Shown: one piece after another, positions 1 through 11,600 of the stretch | Layout of the letters: each line of letters starts with the position of its first letter | How positions within the stretch are numbered: the first letter of the stretch is position 1 | NCBI GenBank assembly: GCA_033239525.1 | Contig: BSYO01000014.1 | Span: 19,142,021 to 19,206,020, forward strand | Direction: 5' to 3' | Length of the DNA: 64,000 nucleotides | From: Nepenthes gracilis | Taxonomy: Eukaryota > Streptophyta > Magnoliopsida > Caryophyllales > Nepenthaceae | Made by a program: the position numbers and the translations under genes | Notes under the pieces: generated by a model | Database searches by the model: none | Told to the model about the DNA's origin: nothing | What the model saw: the letters and a program-made list of their open reading frames with translations, nothing else

Positions 1-716
1 ACCTCCACTGAAATGGCTTCATGCCTAGAACGTGGCTTGTGTCTCAACTGTGACGAGCGGTTTATACCAGGACATCGATGTAAACCACCTCAATTTTTAT
101 GTATGCTGGTCGAGCATGAAGACCGTGTATAACCTGAAGTGGTGATGTCCAAAGAGGATTCTGTGAGTTCACCACCTTCAACTGAATTGCTAACTGGGGT
201 ATGTCTTTTGCCTCCAGAGGCAGATAGCACTCCCACTATCTACTTCCATGCCTTGGAAGGACATCAGGCCCCCACTACACTACGGCTACAAGGAACAATC
301 TCGCGCTGTTCGGTAATAGTGCTGGTGGATAGTAGCTCCACCCACAATTTCTTGCAAACCCGGCTAGCTAGGTATCTTGGGCTTTCCATCGAGCCCTCTC
401 ACTATCTTAATGTGACTGTTGGCAATGGAGACTCGTTGCACTATGAATGATATGTGCCAACGTCCCGCTTACACTAGGATCCTCTCGATTTTCAGTGGAC
501 CTATATCTACTTCCGATCTATGGGGCAGACCTGGTTCTTGGAATCCAGTGGTTGGCATCCTTGGGACCCGTTTTGTTTGACTATAAAGCCCTGAGGATGG
601 GTTTCACCCACGCTGGCACTAAACTTACCCTCCATGGAATGCCTAGCACTACCATTTCCACCATAACATTAAACCAACTGCGGCATAGTGATCTGACAAA
701 TTTGGTTGTTTCTTAG
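1..716 (+). pseudogene. Ty3/gypsy gag zinc knuckle and aspartic protease relic
   Basis: The first 120 bases encode a zinc knuckle of the form C-x2-C...G-H-x-C, as at the gag C-terminus of chromoviruses; it would bind element RNA. A stop follows at about 129. The protease follows from about 240, with hydrophobic residues then V-D-S-S-S-T-H-N-F near 322-348. Retropepsins of this family normally have D-S/T-G, so the catalytic Gly position is Ser here. A stop near 448 and a frame change split the protease; its second half, including the L-V-L-G-I-Q-W-L motif at 532-555, continues in another frame to 716. Confidence 0.8.
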
Positions 717-722
717 TTTCAA

Positions 723-1640
723 TTGACTGTAACACCACTCACAAAACACACGCCAGAAGACAATCCCACAGGCTCTCAGATTCCCTTCCAATTCCCTCAT
801 ATTCCCGACCCTCAAATCTCTTCTGCCATTTGTAACACCCATACTTTATTTCAGGATGTGTTTGCTGTACCACATGGACTACCCCCACAGTGCTCTAATA
901 ACCACAAAATTTCCTTACAAACCCACGCCACACCAGTGAATGTTAAACCATACCGATACCCGCACTTTTAGAATGGTGAAATGGAGAAATTAATCAGGGA
1001 GATGTTGGCTGAAGGAATAATCAGGCCTAGCACGAGTCCCTTCTCATCGCTTGTTCTCCCAATGAAAAAGGATGACAGTTAGAGGTTTTGTGTGGATTAC
1101 TGCGCTCTTAATGCCATTACCATTAAGGACCGGTTCCCAATTCCCACGGTTGATGAACTGCTGGATGAGTTAGGTGGCACCACAGTGTTCTCCAAGCTGG
1201 ACTTACGTGCGAGATATTATCAACTTCTGGTGCATTCAGAGGATGTGCATAAGACCAATTTTCGGACCCACGAGGGGTATTATGAATTCCTAGTTATGCC
1301 CTTTGTGTCATCGAATGCCCCATCTTCATTTCAAGCTGAAATAAATACTATCTTCTATCCTGTGCTTCAAAAGTTTGTGCTAGTCTTTTTCGATGATGTT
1401 TTGATTTACAGCTCCTCCTGGAAAGCACATCTCCACCACCTCACTCGAGCACTTCAAATCCTACGCAACCATGCCTTCTATGCTAAACAATCCAAGTGTG
1501 AATTTGGACAATCATTACTGACTTATTTGGGCCACATTGTGTTGGCACAGGGAGTGGCAATGGATCCCACAAAAACGAGGCCATTCAACGTTGGCCTCCT
1601 CCTGCAAATAGCAAACAACTACGGGGCTTCCTAGGACTAG
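723..1640 (+). pseudogene. Ty3/gypsy reverse transcriptase relic
   Basis: The segment starts with the protease-RT linker and the P-Y-R-Y-P motif (about 949-963), then palm-domain motifs: F-C-V-D-Y-C-A-L-N near 1086-1112, F-S-K-L-D-L at 1187-1204, and the catalytic F-F-D-D-V-L at about 1386-1403, where plant chromoviruses have F-F-D-D-I-L. The first polymerase motif also shows Y-Y-Q where G-Y-H/N-Q is usual. In-frame stops lie near 969 and 1079, and the thumb is lost to a frame change near 1600. It would have copied element RNA into cDNA in virus-like particles. Confidence 0.85.
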
Positions 1641-2285
1641 TAGGATACTATAAGCATTTTGTAGCTTGGTATGCTCAGATTGCTGCCCCGCTCACTCAAC
1701 TGTTGCAAAAAAATGCCCTCATTTATGGGCCAGAAGCTGCAACAACTTTCGTGTCTCTCAAGGCTACTCTCATTTTCACGTGTGTTCTGTCCTTACCAGA
1801 CTTCTCAAAACCATTTGTAGTGTATATGGATGCTTCTGGTAATGGCATGGGCGCTGTCTTGGTATAGGTAGGTCGACCCCTGGCTTTCTTCAGCTGGCAG
1901 CTATGCCCGAAACTACAACACTTCTCTACTTACTTTCGTGAGCTTTATGTGATTATGGAGGCAGTAACAAAATAGCGTCAATACCTGTTGGGTGCCAAAT
2001 TTGTTATCCAAACGGACCACCAGCCTCTCACGGCCCTTATGGCTCAGTCAGTGCATACCCCTGAACAATAGAAGTGGATAGCCAAATTGATCGGGTATGA
2101 TTTTGAGATAATATACCATCCATGCAAGCGACACTCTGTCTAGAATGTAGGAAGGCTCCTACTGTGCCATGCAATCAGTGTCAAAATCCGTAATCGCACT
2201 GTTAGCTGCTTTGCGAGAATACTACAAGTGACAACCTTCTACAGCTACCTTTATCAACTCAATGAATGACTGACCGAATGAATTC
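1641..2285 (+). pseudogene. Ty3/gypsy RNase H relic
   Basis: The region after the reverse transcriptase reads through the connection (G-Y-Y-K-H-F type start) into RNase H. Recognisable pieces are V-Y-M-D-A-S-G-N-G-M-G-A-V-L near 1821-1862, whose Asp is the first catalytic carboxylate; R-E-L-Y near 1940; and T-D-H-Q-P-L-T near 2014-2034. Stops interrupt it at about 1866, 1972, 2068 and 2142. The domain would degrade RNA in the RNA-DNA hybrid during reverse transcription. Non-functional here. Confidence 0.8.
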
Positions 2286-3220
2286 GAACACTACACCATT
2301 CGTGATGGGTTGGTATTTTTTAAGAATCGGCTTTTCATTCCTCCCGAGTCGGCTTTACAAGAACTGATCCTGCAAGAACACCACAGTTCACCCTTGGGGG
2401 GCCATGCTGGAATGCCACGCACATTGGCCAAAATATCAGCTTCTTTTTACTAGCCTGGTTTGCGGGAGGACATACGCCATTTTGTCTCCATCTAAGTAGT
2501 ATGTCAACAAGTTAAGTAGCTCAACACAAGGCCGAGCGAACTGCTGTAACCTCTCCCCATTCTAGGTAAAATTTGGGAATCTATTTTCATAGATTTTATC
2601 CCTCATCTTCCGTCGTCTAAGGGACGAACAGTGACTCTGATGGTTGTGGATCGTTTGTCGAAATATGCCCACTTTTCCCGCTGGGTAGCCACTTCACCGT
2701 GGTTGATTTAGCCGCAGTGTTTGTTAGAGATATATGCCACCTTCATGGGTTCCCAAAGGACATTGTTTCAGACCAAGATCCCATCTTTGTGAGTGTCTTT
2801 TGGAAGGAGTTATTCTATTCACCGGGCACCACATTATCTACTAGCAGCACTTACCATCCTCAATCTGACGGCCACATCGAAGTAGTAAATCGATGCTTTG
2901 AAGATTATCTAAGGAGTTTCGCAACTAATTATTTGGCCACTTAGGGGCAATTTCTTCCATGGGCTAAATGGAACTATAATACGGCATGGCATTCCGCCAT
3001 TAAATTGACGCCCCTTCAAGATGTTTGTGGTCGACCACCACCATCATTACTGGATTATATCCAAGGAACTTCTTTGATAGTATCTATTGATGACATACTC
3101 ACGAACCGGTCCAACCTCATCGCCGCTCTTAAGGCCAATTTACAATGCGCCCGGCTACGCATGAAGAATCAAGCAGATGCGCATCGAATAGATAAAGAAT
3201 TTCAGTCGGACGATTAGATT
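2286..3220 (+). pseudogene. Ty3/gypsy integrase relic
   Basis: The N-terminal zinc finger is traceable as E-H-H-x-S...G-G-H-A-G near 2380-2410, with its second half damaged by stops near 2452 and 2495. The catalytic core shows D-F-I-P-H-L-P (Asp at 2592-2594), S-D-Q-D-P-I-F (second Asp at 2771-2773; the family norm is S-D-R-D) and the third acidic residue in H-I-E-V-V-N-R (Glu at about 2879-2881). The conserved Y-H-P-Q-S-D-G lies just before it. A stop follows at about 2942. All three catalytic residues survive, but the frame does not. Confidence 0.85.
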
Positions 3221-3674
3221 TTCGTAAAATTGCAACCTTATCGCCAAATTATAGCAGCACACCGACAATCCAATAAGTTAGCTAAGCGTTACTACGGCCC
3301 CTTCTGGGTATTAGAGTGCGTTGGCCCAGTTGCTTATCAGCTATAGTTGCTGGAATGCACAAAAATTCATAACGTTTTTCATATCTCGCTCCTCAAGAAA
3401 TGTCAGGGTGACCCAACTGACCAACATTGAGCCTCCTGTTGAAGCATGGGGATCACGACCCTTATTGTTTCTCACCCGACCGTTAGGATTCTGTAAGGTC
3501 TTGCAACATGGTAAATTTGTTCCACAACTCCTTGTTCAGTGGCATTCTCAATTACTGGAGGAGAGGACTTGGGAACCGGCAATAGCTCTTCATCAGGACT
3601 TTAACCTTAAGGCCAAGATTCTTATCGATAGGAACGGTAATGTTACTGGCCTGGCTACTATGGACCTGATCTAG
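3221..3674 (+). pseudogene. Integrase C-terminus and chromodomain relic
   Basis: The segment around 3225-3400 contains L-Q-P-Y-R-Q and Y-Y-G-P-F, typical of the chromovirus integrase C-terminal GPY/F module. From about 3505 the pattern L-V-Q-W-x7-E-E-x-T-W-E-P matches the W...TWE core of a chromodomain, which in live elements directs insertion to heterochromatin. The stop is at 3672-3674. Stops and frame changes upstream separate it from the integrase core. Confidence 0.8.
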
Positions 3675-4140
3675 CCCACGGCCCAGTCCACGGGTTTAGT
3701 GGCTGACAAATTAGAACCTCGTCGTAGTTGCCGTCTGACCCAAGCACTCGAAAGATTTTGGGATTACATCTGATACAGCTATATATTAGTAGATATATAT
3801 TTCTATATTTTCTTTTTCTTTTGCTGTTAATAGGTTGTTGCCTTTTAACTATTCTATTATCAGGTATTTAATTCTGTTTGTAGATATATTACCCACTTTT
3901 TCTTATGGGCCTATTATATGTATTGAGAACGGAATTAAAGGGGGTTAAGTAGTCGCAAGCTATTCTCTCATTTCCCTTCTCTTCTCTCCTCTCTCGGCAA
4001 CTCTGTCCTCTCACTCCCCTTTCGTCAGATCTCCCCTCTCCCTCTTACTCATCTAACTGTTTTTCTTTTTCCCTTCTATCTCCTAAAACAAGCAGAGCAA
4101 CACTGTTGCATGCATCACCCTCACTATGTAAGTTTAGGCG
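3675..4140 (+). other. Probable 3' UTR/LTR remnant of the chromovirus
   Basis: No gene is seen. The stretch contains an AT-rich block (3780-3890), a T/C-rich block (3965-4075) and a TG-starting candidate LTR edge at 3771, fitting the 3' end of the preceding element. The partner LTR lies outside the window, so limits cannot be confirmed. Confidence 0.35.
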
Positions 4141-4524
4141 TAATTTAAATACTTTAACATTCTATAGAAATTGATGGATCATCGAAGGGGAGAGAGGAGC
4201 AATTGAGTAAAATGCAAGAAATGAATCAATTAAACAGAACAAAAAAGTAAAATGCAATGAGAATAACACCACAAAAGCACTGTAGAAATTGCCAGTAGAA
4301 ATCAAGCCTGTAGTAATTAAGTCGATGGAGGCAGTATTGGAATCGAGTGAAAGACGGTGAAGAAAATGCTATATATTTTTTTCAGAAATTGAGAAAAAAA
4401 GATATATCATACCCATTTATCTTAGTTTTTTACTTTTCGAAAAAAATAAATATATCAAATTTATAAAATTTAAAATATGATGGATACCAATATTCAGGGC
4501 TCAAATAAAAGGCCCAAAAGTTAA
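4141..4524. other. AT-rich intergenic stretch, nothing recognised
   Basis: A/T-rich sequence with no reading frame, repeat or RNA motif that I can support. Confidence 0.5.
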
Positions 4525-4824
4525 GCCTACATCCAAGAGGTCCCATGAGGCCGATTTGACCTAAGGAACTAAGTTGGCTCTAGAGGCTCGAGGAGTTGAG
4601 CTCACGTCCCAAGAAGCCCACGAGGCTAGTTTGGCACTAGATGTTAAGTCAGCTTAAGAGGTTCGAGGACCGAGGTTCACATCCCGAAAGGCCCAAGGAG
4701 CCGATTTAGTCCGAGAGGATAAATTGACATTAAAGGTCCGATGACATAGGCCCTCGTCCCAAGAGGCCTAAAGAGTTGGATTGTTCTGAGAGACTAACTT
4801 AGTTTTGGAGGCTCGAGGACTCCG
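4525..4824 (+). repeat. 75-bp tandem repeat, four units
   Basis: Four diverged head-to-tail units start at 4525, 4600, 4675 and 4750, each exactly 75 bases long. Shared landmarks are a CCCAAGAGGCCC-like block near the start, a GAGGCCGATT-like block at about 24 bases and AGAGGCTCGAGGA near the end. A fifth, weaker unit probably continues to about 4900. The period is a multiple of three, but stops occur in all frames, so it is not a protein repeat. It probably belongs to an LTR or subterminal region of an old element. Confidence 0.75.
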
Positions 4825-5435
4825 TGAGAAGCCAAAGTCTCCTATGAAGCTCAGAGGATATGGCATTGAGGGTATGACTCTAGAAGTTCAAAGACTTGTT
4901 GCTAACCAAGCCCACATTTGCAACTCGAGGACACTTGGGACTGAACCCCGCTGGCTTGATAAAGGCCAAGAGCTTTTATCAATGATAAGGACTCTAAAAA
5001 GTCTCTGGCGACACAAGTACATAAAAGGGAGTTCAGGACAACTAAGGACGTGAGCTCAGAAGATTGACTTTCGCTAAGGTACACGCAATCTCTACAACAC
5101 ACAATCTACATGGAGAATGATGGCTTCTAGTGCATGCGTGCTGGGACATTTCACAGACTCTGCTAGTGTGCACATAACCTCCTTAGTGCAGTAAACTGAA
5201 TTGATGGAGTTGGTGGCAGGCTCCTCTACATATGCTAGCGCCACGTGGACACCCCACAAAGAAAAACTCAACTACTATAAATAAATTAATTGTCTACCAA
5301 ATAAAGGATCTCACCATTTACACTTGAGTAGCTATTATAGAGAGAAAGAGAGGAAAGAGAAAAGGTTTGAAACAAAGGACCGTTTACTAGACAAAGGCCT
5401 TAAGTAATCTATGAGCTATTATAGAGAGAAAAGGC
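4825..5435 (+). repeat. LTR-like segment with a TATA box
   Basis: The sequence after the 75-bp array contains a plant-type TATA box (TATAAATAAA at 5276-5285) followed by a purine-rich leader, as in the U3-R junction of plant LTRs. A 19-base motif beginning GCTATTATAGAGAGA occurs at about 5328 and again near 5413. No gene is visible. It may be part of family B's LTR or a separate non-autonomous LTR; no terminal pair was found. Confidence 0.4.
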
Positions 5436-5697
5436 TCGATTGGCATCCGAGGCAAGCCCAGAGCGTGTTTGGCAAAATGGTGCGCCGGAGGCATGCTCGA
5501 GGCGTTCTCAGGGCACATTTTCCAGAACGGCCCCGCTCAATTACTGCCTAAGGCATACTCAAGCACATTTTCCAGAACCATCGTGCCTGAGTGGCACCTG
5601 ATGGGCGCTCGAGTACGAATTCAAGAATACCAGCACCCGAGCGGCGCTTGACCAGCACTCGAGCGGCGCTTGACCAGCACTCGAGCGCTGGTGTGGT

Positions 5698-5704
5698 TAT
5701 AAAG
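5698..5704 (+). promoter_or_regulatory. TATA box of family-B LTR
   Basis: TATAAAG sits directly after the GCTCGAG-rich block and about 50 bases before the GA-rich leader shared with the second B copy. The same arrangement (GCTCGAG-rich U3, TATA, GA-rich leader) recurs at 47461. Position and recurrence support an LTR core promoter. Confidence 0.55.
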
Positions 5705-6306
5705 CGCCACTTGCTCTTTTTTCTACCATTTTTGCACAAAATTGGAGCAGGAGGAGAGAGAAGGAGAGGCGAAGAGAAAGAGAAGAGAAGAGAAAGAAGG
5801 TGAATGAGAGGTCCCGAGAGCTTGAATCTGAATGATCCAAGTAAGAAAACTAATAAATCAGGCCAAGACAAGTACACTCTAAGCTTCCTTTTTTGCTTGC
5901 TGTTGTTTATTCCTATTCATTTTGAGTATTATTATTCTAGTACTCATCCTAGTTGTAATTTTGAAGTAAGAACATGAAAAATATGCATATTTGTTGCTTC
6001 GCCATATTTTTATAGCAAAATTTGTCGGAAACCACAATTTATTTACTTGTATCTTAATATGCATATTATGAAAATTTTGTCTCCATATTTAGAGGCTAAA
6101 TATTCTATTTCTACAAGGTTGTACTTCAAATTTATGATTTTTAAGTTTTTTCATATTGTTATTGTGTGCTCAAAATGTATTATATATTTAATTTTTATGT
6201 AGCATGTTTTGTTTTATTATTTAGACATTTTCTTTTTTTCTGTGTCATTGATAAACTCTCATGATAAAGAAATGGCCATGGTAAAAATATGCAAGCTCTA
6301 CAGAAA

Positions 6307-6311
6307 AGAAT
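6307..6311. repeat. Left target site duplication of element A (agaat)
   Basis: Five bases before the terminal TG of element A. The right copy is aaaat (14553-14557), and the unsplit B copy reads aaaat followed by tatggatgg at the same place, so the left copy has one A-to-G change. Confidence 0.8.
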
Positions 6312-8613
6312 TGTGACGTACCGTATTTTTAACTGAAAATCCAGAGTTTCGGCTGTAATACAGTTGTCGACCCAATACAAAATCTATATAATTTCCGTGT
6401 TCGTCACATAAAATCCATAAAAATTACTCTCGCATTCATCACACAATACAATAATCATCACAAGATTCACAAGCCACAACAAAACACATGGCACCAATAT
6501 CATAATTCAAATTATGACATCGGTTCAGATAAGATGTCACTAGATACCTAAATAAATCATAAAAACATGCGGAAGTATCTACATTCATCACAAATAGCAA
6601 AAACTATGCTACATATACGCCATCATTATGCACATACATCATTATATATATCTATCTCAAAATAATACAAAAAACTCCACAAATAGGCAAAATCACAAAA
6701 TTATGTCCTCGAGGTTTCTCCATCAAGATCCGCAGCCTAGTCAACTCCTAAACTCTCACTCTGCCTCATTAGGTATAAAGGCGTACTCATCTGGAGGAAG
6801 GAAAGTAGCAAGAGTGAGCAAATTGCTCAACAAGTGCATAAAATCAAAGGCAATAAAACGATATGCATAATGTAAAGTAGAGAGAGTGTATAAGAGTATA
6901 ATACAAATGCATAAATCATGAAACGTGATCAAATACACTTGCAGAATACAATTATCTGTTAACTTTTACTTATTTTTTCTTTAAATTCTAAAACATGTAT
7001 GAACTTCTTTTACTTTACAATTCAAAGTCAGTAGGCCTTACCAGGTAACAGAGTAGCCGATCGAGGAATGGAATGTGTTTATACCCACACATTCTAAAGT
7101 GCTACCCACAATTCTCAATTTTAACGTCCTATAGCGGACGGTACCTGATACTTAGAGCCAAAAAACAAATAATACATATACTACTCACGCAACTTTAACG
7201 TCTCGTAGTGGACGGTGCTTAATACCTAGGGCCAAAAAACAGATAATACATATGGTACCCATGCAACTTTAACATCCCGTGGCAAACAGTGCCCGATACC
7301 TAAGGCCAGAAACGGATAACAAAGTGGTCCAGGAGTAATTCCTTGATTTGCCAGAGTAATATCCTAATGCATGCTAAAAAATATCGTCTACTACAATACA
7401 CGGTTGGATAATCATTGAGTTTTCATTGTAATATCTATAACATGCTAGTGAATAGTACCCTTTGAAATATAAATCCGTGGTCCAAGTTTCACGATTTTTT
7501 ATTTTTTAAGGGAAAGTCTACCAACTTCTTTAACAAAATTCTCATTCCCGGAGAACGAATCATACGTATATTAAAATGTGATAATTTCTTCCTATACTTA
7601 CATATCTTACACAATTCTTATATATAGATACAGATAATCATTTCTTGTGGGCTTATATTTTCACGTAACTTTAAATATATGCATAATTTAACATGACATT
7701 TTGGAATAATTTAAAATTTCTTACCATATCGGGCTAAACGTAACTTTAGAACTTTCGGATGATAATTTCTTCACAAACGGTTCACCATAATATTTTCGGA
7801 ATACACAATTGAACATATACAAATATACATAATTTAAATGTTAATTAAACAAAATAAAATCATGTAAAAATACCAAAATGGCTCAGGCGAATAGTGTCAG
7901 CGCAGGTGTTGGGGTCCTGTATGCGTAAAATTGGACAAAACTTAAAAAATCAAATACCCAACTGGTAAATATCCACATTCAAGACATGGGTTTTTATTAT
8001 CTCAAGCCAAATCATATATAAAACTCAAAGTAACCGGTTAAATGGGGTCCAGGCGCGGGTTAGGGTTCCAACGAAGCCAAAACCGCACAAAATGTGAAAA
8101 ATCGGATATCATACAGCAAATAAATCATGCAAAGGTCATAGATTCCGCAAAATACATGTTTTGGGTGGGTATCAGAGTAAAAATACCCGAGAGATACGAA
8201 CAAAAATTACAACAAGAGAAAAAAATGGTATAAGTATACTTACCTCGACCCGATTTATCACTTCTCCAACTAGCTACAAGCCGAATTTGAACCCGAGAGC
8301 CTCGATTTCTCCTGTCTCTCTCCTTTTTTTTCTTCTCGAAACCCATGCTTCCCCGATTCTCCTTTCTTCTCCTTATTCTTTATTATTATTATTATTATTA
8401 CTATATATATATATATATATATATATTCCTTTTCTTTTATTCCAAAATCCAAATCAATATTTGAAAAATAGTACAGGAGCACTTCGAGTGCCAGCCTAAC
8501 TAATTTAAATATCTTTGAAAATTTTATAATATTTAATTAATTTTTATCACACTCAAATTACCTAAAATAGTAAATTATCTCAAATTAATCGGATAAAAAT
8601 TTAGAATATTACA
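6312..8613 (-). repeat. 3' LTR of element A
   Basis: The 2302-bp LTR aligns along its whole length with 12145-14552. Both copies hold three 74-bp tandem units, the same TTA/AT microsatellite cluster near the minus-strand start, and matching ends. Short reading frames inside (for example at 8125-8499) come from the microsatellite and are not genes. Confidence 0.9.
7121..7342. repeat. 74-bp tandem repeat x3 inside the 3' LTR of A
   Basis: Units start at 7121, 7195 and 7269, spaced 74 bases. Each begins TTAACGTC/TTAACATC and carries a GACGGTGC-like block and a CCTAGGGCCA-like block. The same three-unit array is at 12954 in the other LTR, so it predates insertion. Confidence 0.85.
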
Positions 8614-8626
8614 TTCTCTCCCACTT
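8614..8626 (-). other. Polypurine tract of element A
   Basis: On the minus strand this reads AAGTGGGAGAGAA directly before the TG of the 3' LTR, the expected place for the plus-strand DNA primer of an LTR retrotransposon. It confirms the minus-strand orientation. Confidence 0.8.
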
Positions 8627-11600
8627 ATAAAAATTTCGTACTTGAAATTTAACGAACCTTGAAATTTCATAATCGAGGGTAATCCTTCCAAATTTCTCTC
8701 TAGCGTTCCCAAGATACCTCCTTGATGAGATGATTTTTGTTAGAGTACATCAACCATCTGAATTATCCAGATTCTCAACATCTAATGCTTTCTATCCAAG
8801 ATCGAGATTGAGAACGTACTGTAAGACAAATTCCTAATCTCCCACAACGGTTTAACCGGATTACAAACCTACTTCCAAAATCAACGATATGTGAGAAATC
8901 ATTTACTACCTCTCCGTCTTAATACAGAATCTTAAATAGATAAACAGATTCTTGCTTTGATTCATCCAAAGCCTTGAAAACAATCACTTACGTGGAACTT
9001 CAATCTTATTCTGAAATTTCTAGGTTATGGGCCACATGCTACCGTTGCGCTACTTTACTTGGCTATTTACTTATATACTAAAATCAACTTGTAATTCTTA
9101 CCCGGGAATTCCTATAAGACACCTAAGCTACACGGCAATTACAGATCTAAGAAAATCTCAAAGATATCGACATATTCAAGACAAACCCCATAATCCTCAT
9201 ATTACAATTAACATAGGAAACATGTTTAAAGTAATTATCTTAAAAGTTTCGGTATAGCCTTCAATCGTTACCAAAACCTTAAAACCTCAAATATTTCGCA
9301 ACCTTATTATCTCATAAGCATGCTAACAAGCTAACTTAATCAATCCGATTGTACCATCCGAGTTCACAATAAATGGGCTATCTTTATTAGCTAACTCACA
9401 ATTATCCAACCACCTAAAGTTCTTGCCATTCTAACAACCCCAAATAAAACCGTAAGAACTTTTCATATCATAATTTCATAATTTCAGTACTTTGAATACG
9501 ATTCTATTTCCCAAATTAAGAATACGATGTCCCATTAACTTAAGCATTAGAACCTACTCGCAGTTTACTTTCCGCATTTCCTATGAAACGTCTAAAACAC
9601 CACAAATCTAAAGACTCTTAATCATCTTATTATCAGTACTAATGTTTGTCTTCCTTAAAAGACATCGGGATTCGCCTTTTCAATCCTTAAGTAGATTTAT
9701 CCGCTAACACCATCGTATGATTATCTCTTCTTAAAACACAACTATTCAGACTCTTAAAATCATTAGACAATAATCATCCTCAAAAGCAACACCTATAAGT
9801 ACTCAGAGTTGAGACCTCAATTACTAGCTCCAACCCACGATTGGAATGATTCTGATCATAGGTTTCTCCCCCACTCAATAAAAAGGGCAACCACCCATAT
9901 ATGATGTAGGAAGAGCACAATTCTAAATCTTCCTCAAAAGTCTCACATTTTACTACAATACACTTAATCCATCAGGAATCAACCCAAATGACATAGTCGA
10001 CAATCTACTATTTAATCCTTGAAGGTTATTTTTACATGTCTCATTCCGACGGATACTGATTGTTTCTAAGTCAAACGCTCTGCAAACATTGCAAATCCTC
10101 GAGAGACAACTAACGGATACCTTATCGGATTCAGTTATACCGAAGAAAATTGCGCACTCCCGTGACATCAATCAGCCTTTCCTAAATTTGCGATCGCTCA
10201 AATCTCTACAAAACCACATTCATGCTACTGAGGAATCCGCGTGCCCAATATGACATATTTTCTTACCGAAACTCACACTCTAACCTCAATCGAACACACA
10301 GCTAACAAACTTCTTAATCTATGATACCATCCTCAAACAGAGTTCACACTCCCTATGATTCTTTGAATTCATCGATGAGACTATCACAATACTGATCCAA
10401 ATGTGACCGAAAGATCTAACCAAAAAAATTCACAAATATACCAATAAATCTATAAATCCAAATGGTATTACCAGAACTTCTAACGACCGTGTCTTAATCC
10501 TGAGTGCTGCCACTAGCACAACTCTCGTTCATCTACAATCGACAACATTTCGATTACATATTGGCCTTTGAAACCTCCACACCTTGGCAAAAGGTCAAAC
10601 GATTCATTTATTCATTCACAGTGCTCGTTTATCAAATCATTCAATCTCGAACAACCTAAATTTTAACTATCCATAAATAACCATATCGCTTCACCTTACT
10701 CATCTCAAAGGTTCTAGAGTATCCCACAGTGGAACCTAACTATACTTCTTCGATCATATACAAAATCTATAAAAAAATCAGTATTGATTCTAGCGTAACC
10801 TCAAACTACTGATCGAAAGATCAATCGATCTAATCTTCCTTCTAAAAACAACCTCAAATATTCACACAATCAAAACTCTTTGGTAACTACAAAATGACCT
10901 CCAGATGTGGTCTCATATATTAAATGGACTTGATGCAAATCTTCATTAAATAATTTGTAGGCAAGACAATGCTAACTTCCTAATACCTCGATAAATTCGG
11001 ACACATGCTCAAAATTGCACAACCCGATTGCAGGATGTAATATCCTTATCAATCCAATTCACACTAGTATGGCGGTTCACCAACCAAATTACTACCAAAA
11101 TCAAATCAAAATTTGATACCTGAAAACAAATCAATTTAATTCAACCAATTATATTTACAGACCCAAAAAAAATTCACAGACCTCGATACAACTAATACAA
11201 TGCCTAGATCCAAGCATTGAACTTCTTCACTACCTGACCCAAGGAATAAGGACGATCCTTAATCATGTGGATGAACCATCCACTATTAAATTCACGCACC
11301 CAAAACTCATTGGGAAAGATATTTATCCATAAAAAGCAACCACGAAAATACTCTACGATATCTCTTTATCCTTCCGACCCATAACTCTATTCTCATCAGC
11401 TGCCTATAATTAGCTTTGTCTTCTAACTTATGTGAAGCAAATATTTTCTTATCTCCCTTTGGATATAGGGTTATTGTAAATACCATTTCAATTGTTAGGA
11501 TCTATATATCAATTTCTACAGGATTCGAGTCACCTAAAAATTTAGGCATTTAATCATTACTAAATCGATTATAAATCGGCATCCTTAGAATTGCTATACT

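Larger units (their letters stand above)
1..4140 (+). mobile_element. Degenerate Ty3/gypsy chromovirus (left end outside window)
   Basis: Readable pieces occur in the order gag zinc knuckle, aspartic protease, reverse transcriptase, RNase H, integrase and chromodomain. This is the Ty3/gypsy order, and the terminal chromodomain marks a chromovirus. The 5' LTR and most of gag lie left of base 1. In-frame stops and frameshifts break every domain, so the copy is dead. The 3' limit is uncertain: a pyrimidine-rich LTR-like stretch runs to about 4140, but I could not find the matching left LTR. Seen: domain order and stops. Inferred: the clade. Confidence 0.85.
5436..6311 (+). mobile_element. Family-B LTR, left part (split by element A)
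   Basis: From 5716 this sequence is clearly homologous to 15696-16265: both run GCACAAAATTGGAGCAGGAGGAG-like, then a GA-rich leader, then the same AT-rich U5-like region. Similarity stops abruptly at 6311, where the terminal TG of element A begins, and resumes at 14553. The U3-like part before 5698 is rich in GCTCGAG motifs, including two copies of a 22-bp unit at 5640-5683. The left end of the LTR is not resolved; acatt followed by TG at 4914-4920 is one weak candidate, because acatt also follows the downstream copy at 17311. Confidence 0.7.

Noticed and set aside
4914..4920. acatt-TG as left boundary of family-B LTR, pairing with acatt at 17311
   Set aside because: A 7-base match in a 1-kb search space is too likely by chance, and the adjacent sequence could not be aligned to another B copy.
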